A DNA stretch of 54,317 nt from Akkermansiaceae bacterium (GCA_021200315.1 JAJQGU010000069.1:18063-72379); one strand, 5' to 3'. Shown: positions 36,243 to 44,489, numbered from the stretch's first letter. Notes: a model not told the origin generated them from the sequence alone. Program-made: numbers and translations.

Positions 36243-37559
36243 TCAATGATGAAATTTTTCGATGCGGATGACGGCGGGGTCGGAGCCGATGTCCGGGTTC
36301 TTGGCGATTTCCGCCAAGGCGGCCTGGAGCCGGCCCCATGGACACGTGTGCACGATGAAGACGAGATCGTTCCACATGACGCCGCCGGCGTCGGGTTCTC
36401 CGTCCAGGGTGTTGGTGGCGGAGATGCTGATGCCGTGCCAGGCGAGAATTCCCGCGATTTCGGCGATGATGCCCGGCCGGTCCATTACGCGGATGCGCAG
36501 GTAGCACGGGGACTTTGTCTCGTTGATGTGCATGATGCGCAGCGGCTTCGCGTAGGGGTGGAAGCCCGTGTGGTGCTCCGGGTGGTGCAGCTCGCGCATG
36601 GCGGTCACCACGTCGCCGATCACGGCGGAGGCCGTGGGGTTCTTGCCCGCGCCGCGCCCGTAGAAGATCGTCTCCCCCACGATGTCCCCGTTCACGGCGA
36701 TGGCGTTGAACACGCCGTTCACGGACGAGAGGAGGTGCGTCTCGGGCACGAAGCTCGGCTGGACGCGCAGTTCAATCGAATCGGTCTCTTCATGGTGGCG
36801 GATGACCACCAGCAGTTTGATCGTGTAACCCAGCTTGGCCGCGAATTCAAAGTCGCGCGGTTCGATGCGCTCGATGCCCGAAACGAAGATCTTGTCGGGC
36901 GTGACGGGTGTGCCGTAGGCCAGCATGGCCAGAATCAGCGCCTTGTGCGCGGCGTCCTTCCCGTTGACGTCGAGCGTGGGGTCGGCCTCCGCGAAGCCGA
37001 GTCTCTGGGCCTCTTTCAGAGCCGTCTCGAACGGAACGCCCTGCTGCTCCATTTTCGTCAGGATGAAGTTCGAAGTGCCGTTGATGATGCCGATGATGGA
37101 GTTGATGTGGTTGCAGATGAGTGAATTCTGAAGGCTTTGGATGATGGGGATGCCGCCTCCGGCCGACGCTTCGAAGTAGAGCGGCACGCCCTTCTCCGCC
37201 GACAGGCGGAAAAGCTCGGCTCCAAAGAGCGCCAGCAGTGCCTTGTTGCCCGTCACGACGGGCTTGCGGGCTTCCAGCGCGGCGCGCACCAGCCTGTGCG
37301 CATCCGTCGTGCCCCCGATGAGCTCGATGATGATGTCGATTTCGGGGTCCTCCACCAGCTCCTCCCATCGAGCCGTCAGCAGTTCCCCGGGAATGTCGGC
37401 GCTCCGCTTCTTGGCGGGATTCTTCACGGCCACTTTCTTGAGGAGAAAGGGGATGTTGGCACGGGCCTCCAGAATTTCGTGATTGTGGCACAGGGTTTCG
37501 TACACCCCCGTGCCTACGGTGCCGAGTCCGGCCATTCCCAGCTGTAATGGTCTCGCCAT
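36243..37559 (-). CDS. hom: Homoserine dehydrogenase
   Basis: It reduces aspartate semialdehyde to homoserine for threonine and methionine synthesis. It is 438 residues from the ATG at 37559. The NAD(P)-binding motif is GMAGLGTVGTGVYE at residues 7-20. The catalytic domain shows ASAGGGIPIIQSL near 150, INGTSNFILT near 178 and AEADPTLDVNGKDAAHK near 210, and the C-terminal ACT domain begins near YLRIRVMDRPGIIAEIAG at 355. A longer frame to 37736 lacks family similarity and passes through the promoter. It is the first gene of a six-gene operon running to murJ. Confidence 0.96.
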   Translation of the reverse strand: MARPLQLGMAGLGTVGTGVYETLCHNHEILEARANIPFLLKKVAVKNPAKKRSADIPGELLTARWEELVEDPEIDIIIELIGGTTDAHRLVRAALEARKPVVTGNKALLALFGAELFRLSAEKGVPLYFEASAGGGIPIIQSLQNSLICNHINSIIGIINGTSNFILTKMEQQGVPFETALKEAQRLGFAEADPTLDVNGKDAAHKALILAMLAYGTPVTPDKIFVSGIERIEPRDFEFAAKLGYTIKLLVVIRHHEETDSIELRVQPSFVPETHLLSSVNGVFNAIAVNGDIVGETIFYGRGAGKNPTASAVIGDVVTAMRELHHPEHHTGFHPYAKPLRIMHINETKSPCYLRIRVMDRPGIIAEIAGILAWHGISISATNTLDGEPDAGGVMWNDLVFIVHTCPWGRLQAALAEIAKNPDIGSDPAVIRIEKFHH

Positions 37560-37575
37560 GGAAAAACGCGAAAGC

Positions 37576-37604
37576 ACTATACGGGAAATCCTATCCGGGA
37601 GCAA
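37576..37604 (-). promoter_or_regulatory. Promoter of the hom-lysC-TPR-TPR-kinase-murJ operon
   Basis: On the minus strand TTGCTC (37599-37604), 17 bases, then TATAGT (37576-37581), with the hom ATG 16 bases further on. It is a good match with a very short leader. Confidence 0.6.
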
Positions 37605-37696
37605 GCCTATTGTCCGCCCGCGCGCAATTTGCCCGCGTTTCCGCTCCCGCCCGCAATGGGTTGATTCTGCATTGGAAGGAGCAGAAATTCGCCTAT

Positions 37697-37840
37697 ATGG
37701 CGGCCATGGCGCACCGGGCTTCGGCAGCTGCCCCAATCAATACGAATGCGAAGCGGCCTGCCCGAAGGGGATAGGCGCGGGCGACACCGCCAAATTGAAC
37801 CGGGGCTGCATGGCCGCCCGCGCGGCCGGCATCAGCCCGC
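37697..37840 (+). pseudogene. Remnant of succinate dehydrogenase/fumarate reductase iron-sulfur subunit (SdhB C-terminus)
   Basis: In one plus frame from about 37717 the translation reads GFGSCPNQYECEAACPKGI, followed by AKLNRG. This matches the last iron-sulfur cluster region of SdhB/FrdB, C-x5-C-x3-CPKGI. Just upstream, in another frame, AYMAAMAH fits the preceding SdhB helix, so a frameshift lies near 37715. No start, no first cluster and no SdhA/C are present. It sits between the hom promoter and the hsdR remnant and is interpreted as the broken edge of an old sdh locus. The rest of 37605-37870 holds nothing else recognisable. Confidence 0.55.
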
Positions 37841-38865
37841 CGGGGAAAAGCGGGGGACTGCCGGGCTGTTCTCTTCAAGCTCGGAGCGATCCGCCCACAG
37901 TTCGCACTGCGCCATGACCGTCTGCACGGCGTCTTCCATCCCTTCCGGCGGATATTTGTGCTTTTTCAGAAGTTTTTTATCATCATCCGCATCTCGGCGC
38001 GGGCGGACTCTCTCTTCTGCCAGTCGATGGTACGGCTCCTGCGGAGCGCCTCGGTCAGTTCCCTGGTGATGGCTATCAGCTCTTCGTTCTCGTAGAGATC
38101 TTTTATTGCCTGAGGCTTTGTAAGCGCGTCATAGAATGCCTGCTCGTCGGCGCTTAGTCCGAGCCGCTCGCCTTCCTCGTGCGCTCCGGTTATCTGCCTG
38201 GCGAGGTTCATGAGTTCCTCAATCACCTGCTCGTTCGTCAGCATGCCGTTGAGGTAGGAGTTCATGATCCGCCGGATAATCTCGCTGAATTTCTCCGACT
38301 TGACGACATTCGTCCGGCGATAGATCTGAATTTTCTCTGCGATCAGTTTTTTCAGGAGTTCCACAGCGAGGTTCTTCTCTTTCATCTTCGCTATTTCCTC
38401 GAGAAAATTGGGATCGAAGAGAGAAAATTCCCGCCGCGCATCGGGAAAGAGATTGATGACGCCCCCGCTTTTGATGCTCTGCTTCAGAAGCTCGTTAATG
38501 CGCTGGTTCATTTCCGGCAGCGATATTTTTCCCCCGCCTCCCTGATTTGTCAGTCTGACGACAAGCACCCGCACGGATTCAAAGAAGGCCGCTTCAAAGC
38601 GCATCTCTTTCGGCACAAGAGAAGAACAGAGGGACAAAGCCTGACGGAGCATCAGCGCTTCCTTGACGAAGGTGTTCCGATCCTCTTCCCTGCCGCGGCC
38701 GAGGATGAAGTTTACCGCCCCGCTGATGGTTTTCGCCCGCTCGAGATCGCTGCCCGCGGTAAACGGGGTGCGGTCAAAACCGTGGAACAGGCCGCGGCAG
38801 ACTGAGAGCTTCTCCAAAAATTGCTTGTACACCGCCTTTGAGATGTCCGTGTCGCCACTAATCAT
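37832..38865 (-). pseudogene. C-terminal remnant of type I restriction enzyme R subunit (HsdR)
   Basis: About 330 codons of the HsdR C-terminal helical domain remain: EKLSVCRGLFHGFDRTPF, EALMLRQALSLCSSLVP, FFESVRVLVVRL, IRRIMNSYLNGML and GLSADEQAFYDAL. The nuclease and helicase parts are gone. Similarity starts abruptly near 38860, where recombinase sequence begins on the other strand. A second lesion is a single-base loss in a run of six T (37973-37978, A on the coding strand), which truncates the frame at 37966. In the restored frame the family tail LLKKHKYPPEGMEDAVQTV continues to about 37870. The surviving open frame is 37966-38865 (299 residues). It cannot cut DNA. Confidence 0.8.
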
Positions 38866-39431
38866 GAAGACCAGCAGAACAGTTACGAGGCGCAGATTGA
38901 TTACTATACAGGCTATATCACTGGATGTGACGACTGGGAATTCGTTAAGGTGTATTCAGACGAAGGAATCACGGGCACTTCCACACAGCACAGGCTGGGA
39001 TTCCAGTCAATGGTTGCTGGTGCCTTGGACGGCAAAACCGACCTGATCGTCACGAAGTCGGTCAGCCGTTTTGCGCAGAACACTGTGGATTCCCTCACGA
39101 CCATCCGTGATTTGAAGGACAAAGGCGTGGAGGTTTACTTCGAGGAGCAGAACATCTGGACTTTCGACGGCAAAGGCGAATTGTTGCTCACCATCATGTC
39201 CAGCCTTGCATAAGGCGAACGACCGGCTGGAAGCGATCACAGCGGAAATCACCGACAAGGAACTGCGGAGAGCGACCATTGAGGACTGCCTTGCGGCAAT
39301 GGAGAAACTTCCGAACTGCGCTTGACTCTTTTGACGAGACGGCAGTCCACAGCTTGGTGGATTACATCACTGTGTATCCGGCGGATGATGTCCTGGTATC
39401 ATTTAAGGATGGCACGGAGATTCAGTCGTGA
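38857..39431 (+). pseudogene. Decayed large serine recombinase of Clostridia type
   Basis: Three pieces of one recombinase appear in order but in different frames. The N-terminal catalytic domain after the lost active serine (QQNSYEAQIDYYT, EGITGTSTQHR, DLIVTKSVSRFAQNTVDSL) runs to IMSSLA at 39213. A coiled-coil piece follows (ANDRLEAITAEITDKELRR). The extreme C-terminus is SFDETAVHSLVDYITVY, ending EIQS at 39431. The large central recombinase and zinc-ribbon region is deleted. Such recombinases move conjugative and mobilisable elements in gut Firmicutes. The fragment marks the left junction of the foreign DNA with hsdR. Confidence 0.8.
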
Positions 39432-39467
39432 GATTTGAGGCGGTTGTGACGCTGCCCTTTTTCTCGT

Positions 39468-40376
39468 TTACATATATTCATACTTGCTCTGGCAAGTTTC
39501 ACCGATTTTCTCAACGACTGCTTCCACGGTTTCAGACGGATGCTTTGCGTAAATAATCCCGTAAGGCATTTTGTAATCCCATTCCATTGGAATTGTTATG
39601 ATAGATGGGTGAACATCTTTCCAAATATCCAAAGTTTCCATAATACAGCCCATTTGTTCACATTCATTAAAAATACTTGTATCATAAAAATGTGGAGAAT
39701 CTAAAATGGTGATTTGCGGATGTTTTGTGTTAATCTCATCTCTTAACCTGTTTAATACAGGCGAGTCTCCTCGTTTTATGAGTATAATTGTTTCTCCGTT
39801 TAAATCATTCCAGCATAGTTTATTTTTTTTAGATAATCTATGCTTTCTTGGGACAGCAATCGCACAATTTTCTTGTTTAATTTGCAGAATATTATAATTT
39901 TCTTTCCAGTTAAGCGAATCGCAAGGTCCAATAAAACAATCAATTGTTTCACCCAGAGAAGAAAGCATGGTTTCCATTCCCGAAGGAGTATCATCAAAAG
40001 GAACAATATGAATTGTTATTGGAGAAGTTCCATTATCTATTTTTGACCATAAATCTACTAACATTGTGCAAGGGCGAAGAATAGATGTGCCGACTCTAAT
40101 TACTTGTTTCTTGTTTGCCGCAATCTGTTTTGCTTTTAATATAGCTTGTTTGGAAATTTTCACAATTTTTTTTGCTTCGTCATAAATAGCACGGCCTTGC
40201 GAAGTTAATTTTATCCCTTGATTAGTTCGCTCAATCAATTTTGCGCCAATTTGACTTTCAAATTTATTTACTTGATTCATTACCGAAGCTGGAGTTGTAA
40301 ATAATACTTTTGAAGCCTTTAAAAAGCTCCCTTGCTCTACAACAACAATAAAAGTATTGAGTTCTCGACTATACAT
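39468..40376 (-). CDS. LysR-family transcriptional regulator
   Basis: A 302-residue regulator. The N-terminal winged helix (about residues 1-60) has the typical LNTFIVVVEQGSFLKASK and a recognition helix around FTTPASVMNQVNKFE. The effector-binding domain covers about 90-295. It is divergent from the aldo/keto reductase gene, the standard LysR arrangement, so it probably controls that gene with a small molecule as inducer. Base composition is strikingly AT-rich and Lys/Asn/Ile codons dominate, unlike the GC-rich backbone, which points to transfer. The gene uses its own consensus promoter. Confidence 0.92.
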   Translation of the reverse strand: MYSRELNTFIVVVEQGSFLKASKVLFTTPASVMNQVNKFESQIGAKLIERTNQGIKLTSQGRAIYDEAKKIVKISKQAILKAKQIAANKKQVIRVGTSILRPCTMLVDLWSKIDNGTSPITIHIVPFDDTPSGMETMLSSLGETIDCFIGPCDSLNWKENYNILQIKQENCAIAVPRKHRLSKKNKLCWNDLNGETIILIKRGDSPVLNRLRDEINTKHPQITILDSPHFYDTSIFNECEQMGCIMETLDIWKDVHPSIITIPMEWDYKMPYGIIYAKHPSETVEAVVEKIGETCQSKYEYM

Positions 40377-40386
40377 GTTTGCATCT

Positions 40387-40440
40387 CGTTTTTTAGTTTT
40401 TCTAAAAACGATTTTAATATATTGATATCTTCCATGTCAA
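40387..40440 (-). promoter_or_regulatory. lysR promoter and overlapping inverted repeat
   Basis: On the minus strand TTGACA (40435-40440), 18 bases, then TAAAAT (40411-40416). Immediately downstream CGTTTTTAG and CTAAAAAACG form an inverted repeat (40387-40410, one extra base in an arm) around five A on the minus strand. It overlaps the expected transcription start, fitting an autoregulatory LysR site. The remainder of 40377-40532 is AT-rich and should also hold the reductase promoter. Confidence 0.55.
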
Positions 40441-40532
40441 TGATTTCAAGGTTAGAATGTGACCGCAACAGAAACTAAAAAACATGATTTGAAGCAAAAA
40501 TTGTTTAATATAAAAGAAAGTGAGGAAATTTT

Positions 40533-41540
40533 ATGAGAAATTTAAGAGATTTAAAAGTAAGCTCGATTGGAACAGGCTGCATGGGTTTTTCCCACGGTTA
40601 CGGCGAAGTCCCAGGCAAAGAATATGCAATTGAAGCTATAAGAAAAGCTTATGATTTTGGCTGTAATTTTTTTGATACAGCTGAAGTTTACGGCAGAGAA
40701 CGATTTTATGAAGGTCATAATGAAGAACTTGTTGGCGAAGCAATTGAACCATTTAGAAAAGGGGTTGTACTTGCGACAAAATTACATATTGATGAAAACA
40801 CTTTAAAAACTACAAAATTATATAACGTTATAAAATCTCATCTTGAAGAATCAATGAAGAGATTAAGAACTGATTATATTGATTTATATTATCTTCATAG
40901 ACTCAATGAATTTATTCCGGTAGAAGATGTCGCAGGAGTAATGGGGCAATTGATAGATGAAGGTATAATAAAAGCCTGGGGTCTGTCGCAGGTTTCCGTA
41001 GAGACACTTGATAAAGCTCATAAAGTAACACCCGTTAGCGCTATTCAAAGTCTTTATTCAATGCTTGAAAGGGATTTAGAAAAAGAAATTTTCCCGTATT
41101 GTCTTAAAAATAATATCGGAGTTGTGCCGTTTTCTCCGATTGCAAGCGGATTTTTGTCTGGTAAGGTTACTGTTGATACAAAATTTGAAGGCGATGATGT
41201 AAGAAAGTTTGTACCCCAGTTATCAAAAGAAAATATTATTGCAAATCAGCCTGTTTTAGATATTTTAAATAAATTTTCCAAAGAAAAAAATGCAACAAAC
41301 GCACAAATTTCTTTAGCTTGGATGCTGCATAAATACCCAAATGCTGTTCCAATTCCCGGCTCTAAAAATCAAGAAAGAATTTTAGAAAACTTAAGTGCCT
41401 GGAATGTTGAATTAACGGAAGAAGAATTTAATTCATTGGAAAAAGCACTAAATTCTTGCAAAATTTACGGGCATAGAGGGCATGAAGAATCGCAGCAAAC
41501 ATCTTTTGCTAATAATTGGCTGCGAAACGAAAAGATTTAA
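40533..41540 (+). CDS. Aldo/keto reductase
   Basis: A 335-residue NADPH-dependent oxidoreductase of the AKR superfamily (TIM barrel). Signature parts are the catalytic aspartate and tyrosine in FFDTAEVYGRE near residue 46, the lysine in VLATKLHI near 80, and the histidine in YYLHRLNE near 120. The cofactor-binding segments are SPIASGFLSGK near 205 and IPGSKNQERILENL near 270. Closest in style to the YakC/AKR13-like group that reduces aldehydes and quinones. A GTGAGGA ribosome site precedes the ATG, unlike host genes. AT-rich like the divergent lysR. The substrate is unknown. Confidence 0.93.
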   Translation: MRNLRDLKVSSIGTGCMGFSHGYGEVPGKEYAIEAIRKAYDFGCNFFDTAEVYGRERFYEGHNEELVGEAIEPFRKGVVLATKLHIDENTLKTTKLYNVIKSHLEESMKRLRTDYIDLYYLHRLNEFIPVEDVAGVMGQLIDEGIIKAWGLSQVSVETLDKAHKVTPVSAIQSLYSMLERDLEKEIFPYCLKNNIGVVPFSPIASGFLSGKVTVDTKFEGDDVRKFVPQLSKENIIANQPVLDILNKFSKEKNATNAQISLAWMLHKYPNAVPIPGSKNQERILENLSAWNVELTEEEFNSLEKALNSCKIYGHRGHEESQQTSFANNWLRNEKI

Positions 41541-41544
41541 AACA

Positions 41545-42343
41545 ATGGAATATGCAACATTAAATAATGGCATTAAAATGCCAATTATCGGATATGGAAC
41601 TTATCAGACACCCGCAAGAATCACTGAAAAGTGCGTTGCTGAAGCGCTGCGTGCGGGGTATCGTATCCATAGATACAGCGCAATGCTATGGAAACGAGAG
41701 AGAGGTAGGCATGGCCTGCCGCAAATCCGGCATACCGAGAGAAGAACTGTTTATCACAACAAAACTCTGGGGGTGCTATGGGTATCAGGATACGCTTCGT
41801 TCCATTGAAAGCTCTCTGAAAAAAATCAATATGGATTATATTGATTTGCTGCTGATCCATGAGCCTACAGGCAATGTCCATGAGATTTACCGTGCTATGG
41901 AATCTTATTATAAGGATGGGAAAATTCGTGCAATCGGCATTTCCAACTTCATGGAAGAACGCTATCTGGATCTGGTCAATCACTGCAAGGTGATTCCTGC
42001 CATTAACCAGGTGGAAACCCACGTGTTCCGTCAGCAGAAGAAACTGCGGGAATTGGAGTGTCCGGTTGGGACAAAGCATGAAAGCTGGTCGCCGCTGGCC
42101 TGCGGTCAGAACGACATCTGGAATAATCCGGTATTGGTACGGATTGCAGAAAGCCATGACAAGAGCGTTTCACAGATTGCCCTGCGCTTTTTGGTTCAGC
42201 AGGGAATTATTGTAATTCCTAAAACCACAAATCCTGAACACATGGAAGAAAATATCTCTGTTCTGGATTTTGACCTGGAAGCAGAAGAAATGCGGGCGAT
42301 CAAAGAGCTTGAAGTGGGACGGAGCTTATTTGGCTGGTGGTAA
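41545..42343 (+). pseudogene. Second aldo/keto reductase, frameshifted and apparently chimeric
   Basis: The N-terminus MEYATLNNGIKMPIIGYGTY is in the frame of the ATG at 41545. The remainder, from SIDTAQCYGNEREVG to DLEAEEMRAIKELE, is in the next frame up to 42343. An extra base near 41665 (between GYR and SID) explains the break. The full protein would have about 265 residues, an AKR5-type reductase (2,5-diketo-D-gluconate reductase-like), with D/Y in DTAQCYG, K in ITTKLWG and H in LLIHEPTG. The first 80 or so bases are AT-rich like the upstream gene, then composition changes to about balanced, as if two donor genes had been joined within the coding sequence. Confidence 0.8.
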
Positions 42344-42364
42344 AACAGAAAGGTGGTGAAATTT

Positions 42365-42874
42365 ATGGCAAAAAAGATTTTGGTCCTCAATGGCGCGGCC
42401 AGAAAGAACGGCAACACCGCGAAGCTGGTTCGCAGCTTTACCGAGGGTGCCCGCAGTGCTGGTCATTCCGTGGAGGAATTTTATCTTGACGGTATGAACA
42501 TCCATAGCTGCAAAGGCTGCCTGCACGCAGGACGGGACGCACACAGCCCATGCTCTCAGAAAGACGACATGGATCAGATTTATTCTGCTTTCGCAGACTG
42601 CGATGTCGTTGTGTTCGCTTCCCCGCTTTATTTTTGGACAATTACCGGGACGCTGAAAACAGCGGCAGACCGTTTGTATGCGGAGCTGGAATGTCTGGGC
42701 TACGGTAAATTTCCAAGGGAAAGCGTGCTGCTCATGACGGCGGACGGAGCTGATTATTCTCAGGCTGTCACATGGTATCGTACATACGAACGCAATTTGG
42801 GTTGGAAAAACCGTGGTGAGGTTTTAGGCAAAGGCAAAACGGAAGCAGCCCGGCGGTTGGGTGCTTCCCTGTAA
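42365..42874 (+). CDS. Flavodoxin-family NAD(P)H-dependent FMN reductase
   Basis: A 169-residue flavodoxin-fold protein. The phosphate loop is in LNGAARKNGNTAKLV near residue 8. CKGCLHAGRDAHSPCSQKDDM near 50 is the cysteine-containing loop common in Clostridia iron-sulfur-flavoprotein-like reductases. FMN-binding SPLYFWTITGTLKTAADRLY lies near 85. The tail after LGWKNRGEVLG is shorter than in relatives, so a few residues may be deleted. The ATG at 42365 follows a good AGGTGG site. It lies 21 bases after the reductase remnant, probably the same transcript. It likely transfers electrons from NAD(P)H to flavins, quinones or azo/nitro compounds; the substrate is inference. Confidence 0.87.
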   Translation: MAKKILVLNGAARKNGNTAKLVRSFTEGARSAGHSVEEFYLDGMNIHSCKGCLHAGRDAHSPCSQKDDMDQIYSAFADCDVVVFASPLYFWTITGTLKTAADRLYAELECLGYGKFPRESVLLMTADGADYSQAVTWYRTYERNLGWKNRGEVLGKGKTEAARRLGASL

Positions 42875-42913
42875 GTAAAGTTCACAAATCTAATCAGAAA
42901 GGAAGAACAGATA

Positions 42914-43564
42914 ATGGAAAAGACAATTTTTGTGGTTGGCGCAGGTAAGGGTTTAGGCAACGCAGTTGCCCGCAAGTTTGGGGCAGATGGTTTCCGGGTA
43001 GTGCTGATGAGCCGCAGTGCGGAACATCTGGCAGACTACCAGAGGGAAATGCAGAGCGAGGGGTTGGAAGTCGCAACACAGGTTGCAGATACTGCCGATC
43101 AGACCTCTCTTGCCGCAGCCATGCAGCAGGCCGTACAGACTTATGGTGTACCGGATGTGCTATTCTACAATGTGGGTATCACCGCAGCGGACGCGGATGT
43201 GTCCGGCGGCATTAACACAAAGGTTCTGGAACAGCGTTATCAGGTGGACGTGCTGGGTGCTTACACCTGCATTCAGCAGGTATTGGGAGAAGAATTCAGC
43301 AAAAAACAGGGCACCATCCTGATTACCGGCGGCGGGCTGTCCATGTATCCCAGCGCAGCGTATCTTCCCCTTTCCATGGATAAAGCCGCCCTGCGGGCTA
43401 TGGTGCTGGCGCTGCATCCGGTATGCAAAGAGCAGAATGTATTTATTGGTACTGTCCAGGTCTGCGACACCATCGGCGGCTCTGAAAAGTATATGCCGGA
43501 GAAAATTGCCGAACAGTTCTGGAAACTGTATCAGGATCGCACTGGCGCTGAGATTATTTACTAA
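42914..43564 (+). CDS. Short-chain dehydrogenase/reductase-like protein with atypical active site
   Basis: A 216-residue Rossmann protein. The cofactor loop GAGKGLG is near residue 9, the central motif appears as YNVGIT near 87 instead of NNAG, and GGGLSMYP lies near 137. The usual catalytic Tyr-x3-Lys reads LSMDKAALR, so lysine is present but tyrosine is not in its place; a tyrosine occurs six residues before (AAYLPL). Such variants form a family found in gut Firmicutes and Proteobacteria, so this is not decay alone. AGAAAGGAAG upstream is a strong ribosome site. It is the last gene of the foreign cluster. Confidence 0.85.
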   Translation: MEKTIFVVGAGKGLGNAVARKFGADGFRVVLMSRSAEHLADYQREMQSEGLEVATQVADTADQTSLAAAMQQAVQTYGVPDVLFYNVGITAADADVSGGINTKVLEQRYQVDVLGAYTCIQQVLGEEFSKKQGTILITGGGLSMYPSAAYLPLSMDKAALRAMVLALHPVCKEQNVFIGTVQVCDTIGGSEKYMPEKIAEQFWKLYQDRTGAEIIY

Positions 43565-43774
43565 GTTGACTGATGAAGGCAGCGACCACTCATGTTTCGG
43601 ATGGCCGCTGTCAGTATATGATGACATAATAAAATTCGGGAACCCACAGCCCCGACTACCTGCACGCCCTTATCCCTTCCTGCACACTCTAAAATCTCTC
43701 ACCCTAAAATCTCTTTGCACACCTCTATGCACACTCGCGCACAGCTCCGTTGGATTGTATCAAATATGCGGGAT
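43565..43774. other. Noncoding right end of the foreign cluster
   Basis: No gene is seen. An imperfect hairpin GGCAGCGACC/GGCCGCTGTC lies at about 43576-43610 after the SDR stop and may end that transcript. At about 43685-43720 CTAAAATCTCT occurs twice and TGCACAC occurs repeatedly. The boundary with hsdM falls at about 43775-43783. Confidence 0.4.
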
Positions 43775-44375
43775 AAATATCATATACGCGGCATTCGCCC
43801 AGCGGTTTTAGTATAGCTACGATGGTTTTTACGATACTGGCGGGCGTGTAGAATTCGCCGCCTTTGACGCCTTCATACGCGGCGAACTGCGCGATGCAGT
43901 ATTCATACGTCCTCCCGAGCAGATCCTGGCTTTCCCCGGCGCCGCCCATGTCCATATTGGTGAAAAGGTCGACCACATCGCCCAGTACGCGCTTGTCCAG
44001 ATCGGGGCTGGCGTAGTTTTTGGGCAGTACGTTTCTCAGCTTTTTGTTTTCCTCTTCGATCGCGCGCATAGCGCTGTCGATGACCATGCCGATTTCAGGA
44101 GTGTGCGCGGCGGAGGCGATCACCTCCCAGCGCGCCTCTTTCGGGACAAAGAAGATGTTTTTCTCCAGGTACGCATCGCGGTCGTTTTCGAAGCCTTCTC
44201 CCTCGGCGGCGAGTTCGGCGTATCGTTTTTCGAACGCGCCCGATATGTAGCGCAGGAAGATCAGGCCGATGATGACTTTCCGGTATTCCGCCGCCGGGAT
44301 ATGGCCCCACAGGACGCAGGCCGCGTCCCATATCCGCTTTTCAAAGCCGGTGTCTGCGCTGTTTTTTGCTGCCAT
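43725..44375 (-). pseudogene. N-terminal remnant of type I restriction-modification methylase (HsdM)
   Basis: From the ATG at 44375 about 198 codons are good HsdM N-terminus: FEKRIWDAACVLWGHIPAAEY, IIGLIFLRYISGAFEKRY, SPDLDKRVLGDVVDLFTN and GRTYEYCIAQFAAYEGVKGGEFYTP. Similarity stops at CRVYD, exactly before the SAM-binding DPCCGSGG motif. About 20 unrelated residues then run to a stop at 43725. The catalytic NPPF motif and the rest are missing, so no methylase is made. It faces away from uppS and reads toward the hsdR remnant 5 kb away, on the same strand, as expected for one former hsdM-S-R operon. Confidence 0.85.
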
Positions 44376-44489
44376 GTCCGTTTTCTCTTGATTTTTTGGT
44401 CTTGGTTCTCGTGCTGAATTGCCTGGAAAGGTTCCTCTGAAGCGTCCTGTTCCCCGGGCGGCTGGTGACTGTTCGGCGAAAGCGTTCGT

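Noticed and set aside
35178..37124. A 648-residue plus-strand frame opposite lysC and hom
   Set aside because: It is a codon-bias shadow; the translation is His/Val/Asp repetitive with no family features, and both opposite genes are certain.
37483..37559. Longer N-terminus for hom or a plus-strand gene across the hom start
   Set aside because: The ATG at 37559 fits the Rossmann start and the promoter; the plus frame only gains meaning at the SdhB remnant.
43650..43750. Possible CRISPR or tandem repeat (CTAAAATCTCT, TGCACAC)
   Set aside because: Only two short copies with irregular spacing; no array of repeats and no cas genes anywhere in the window.
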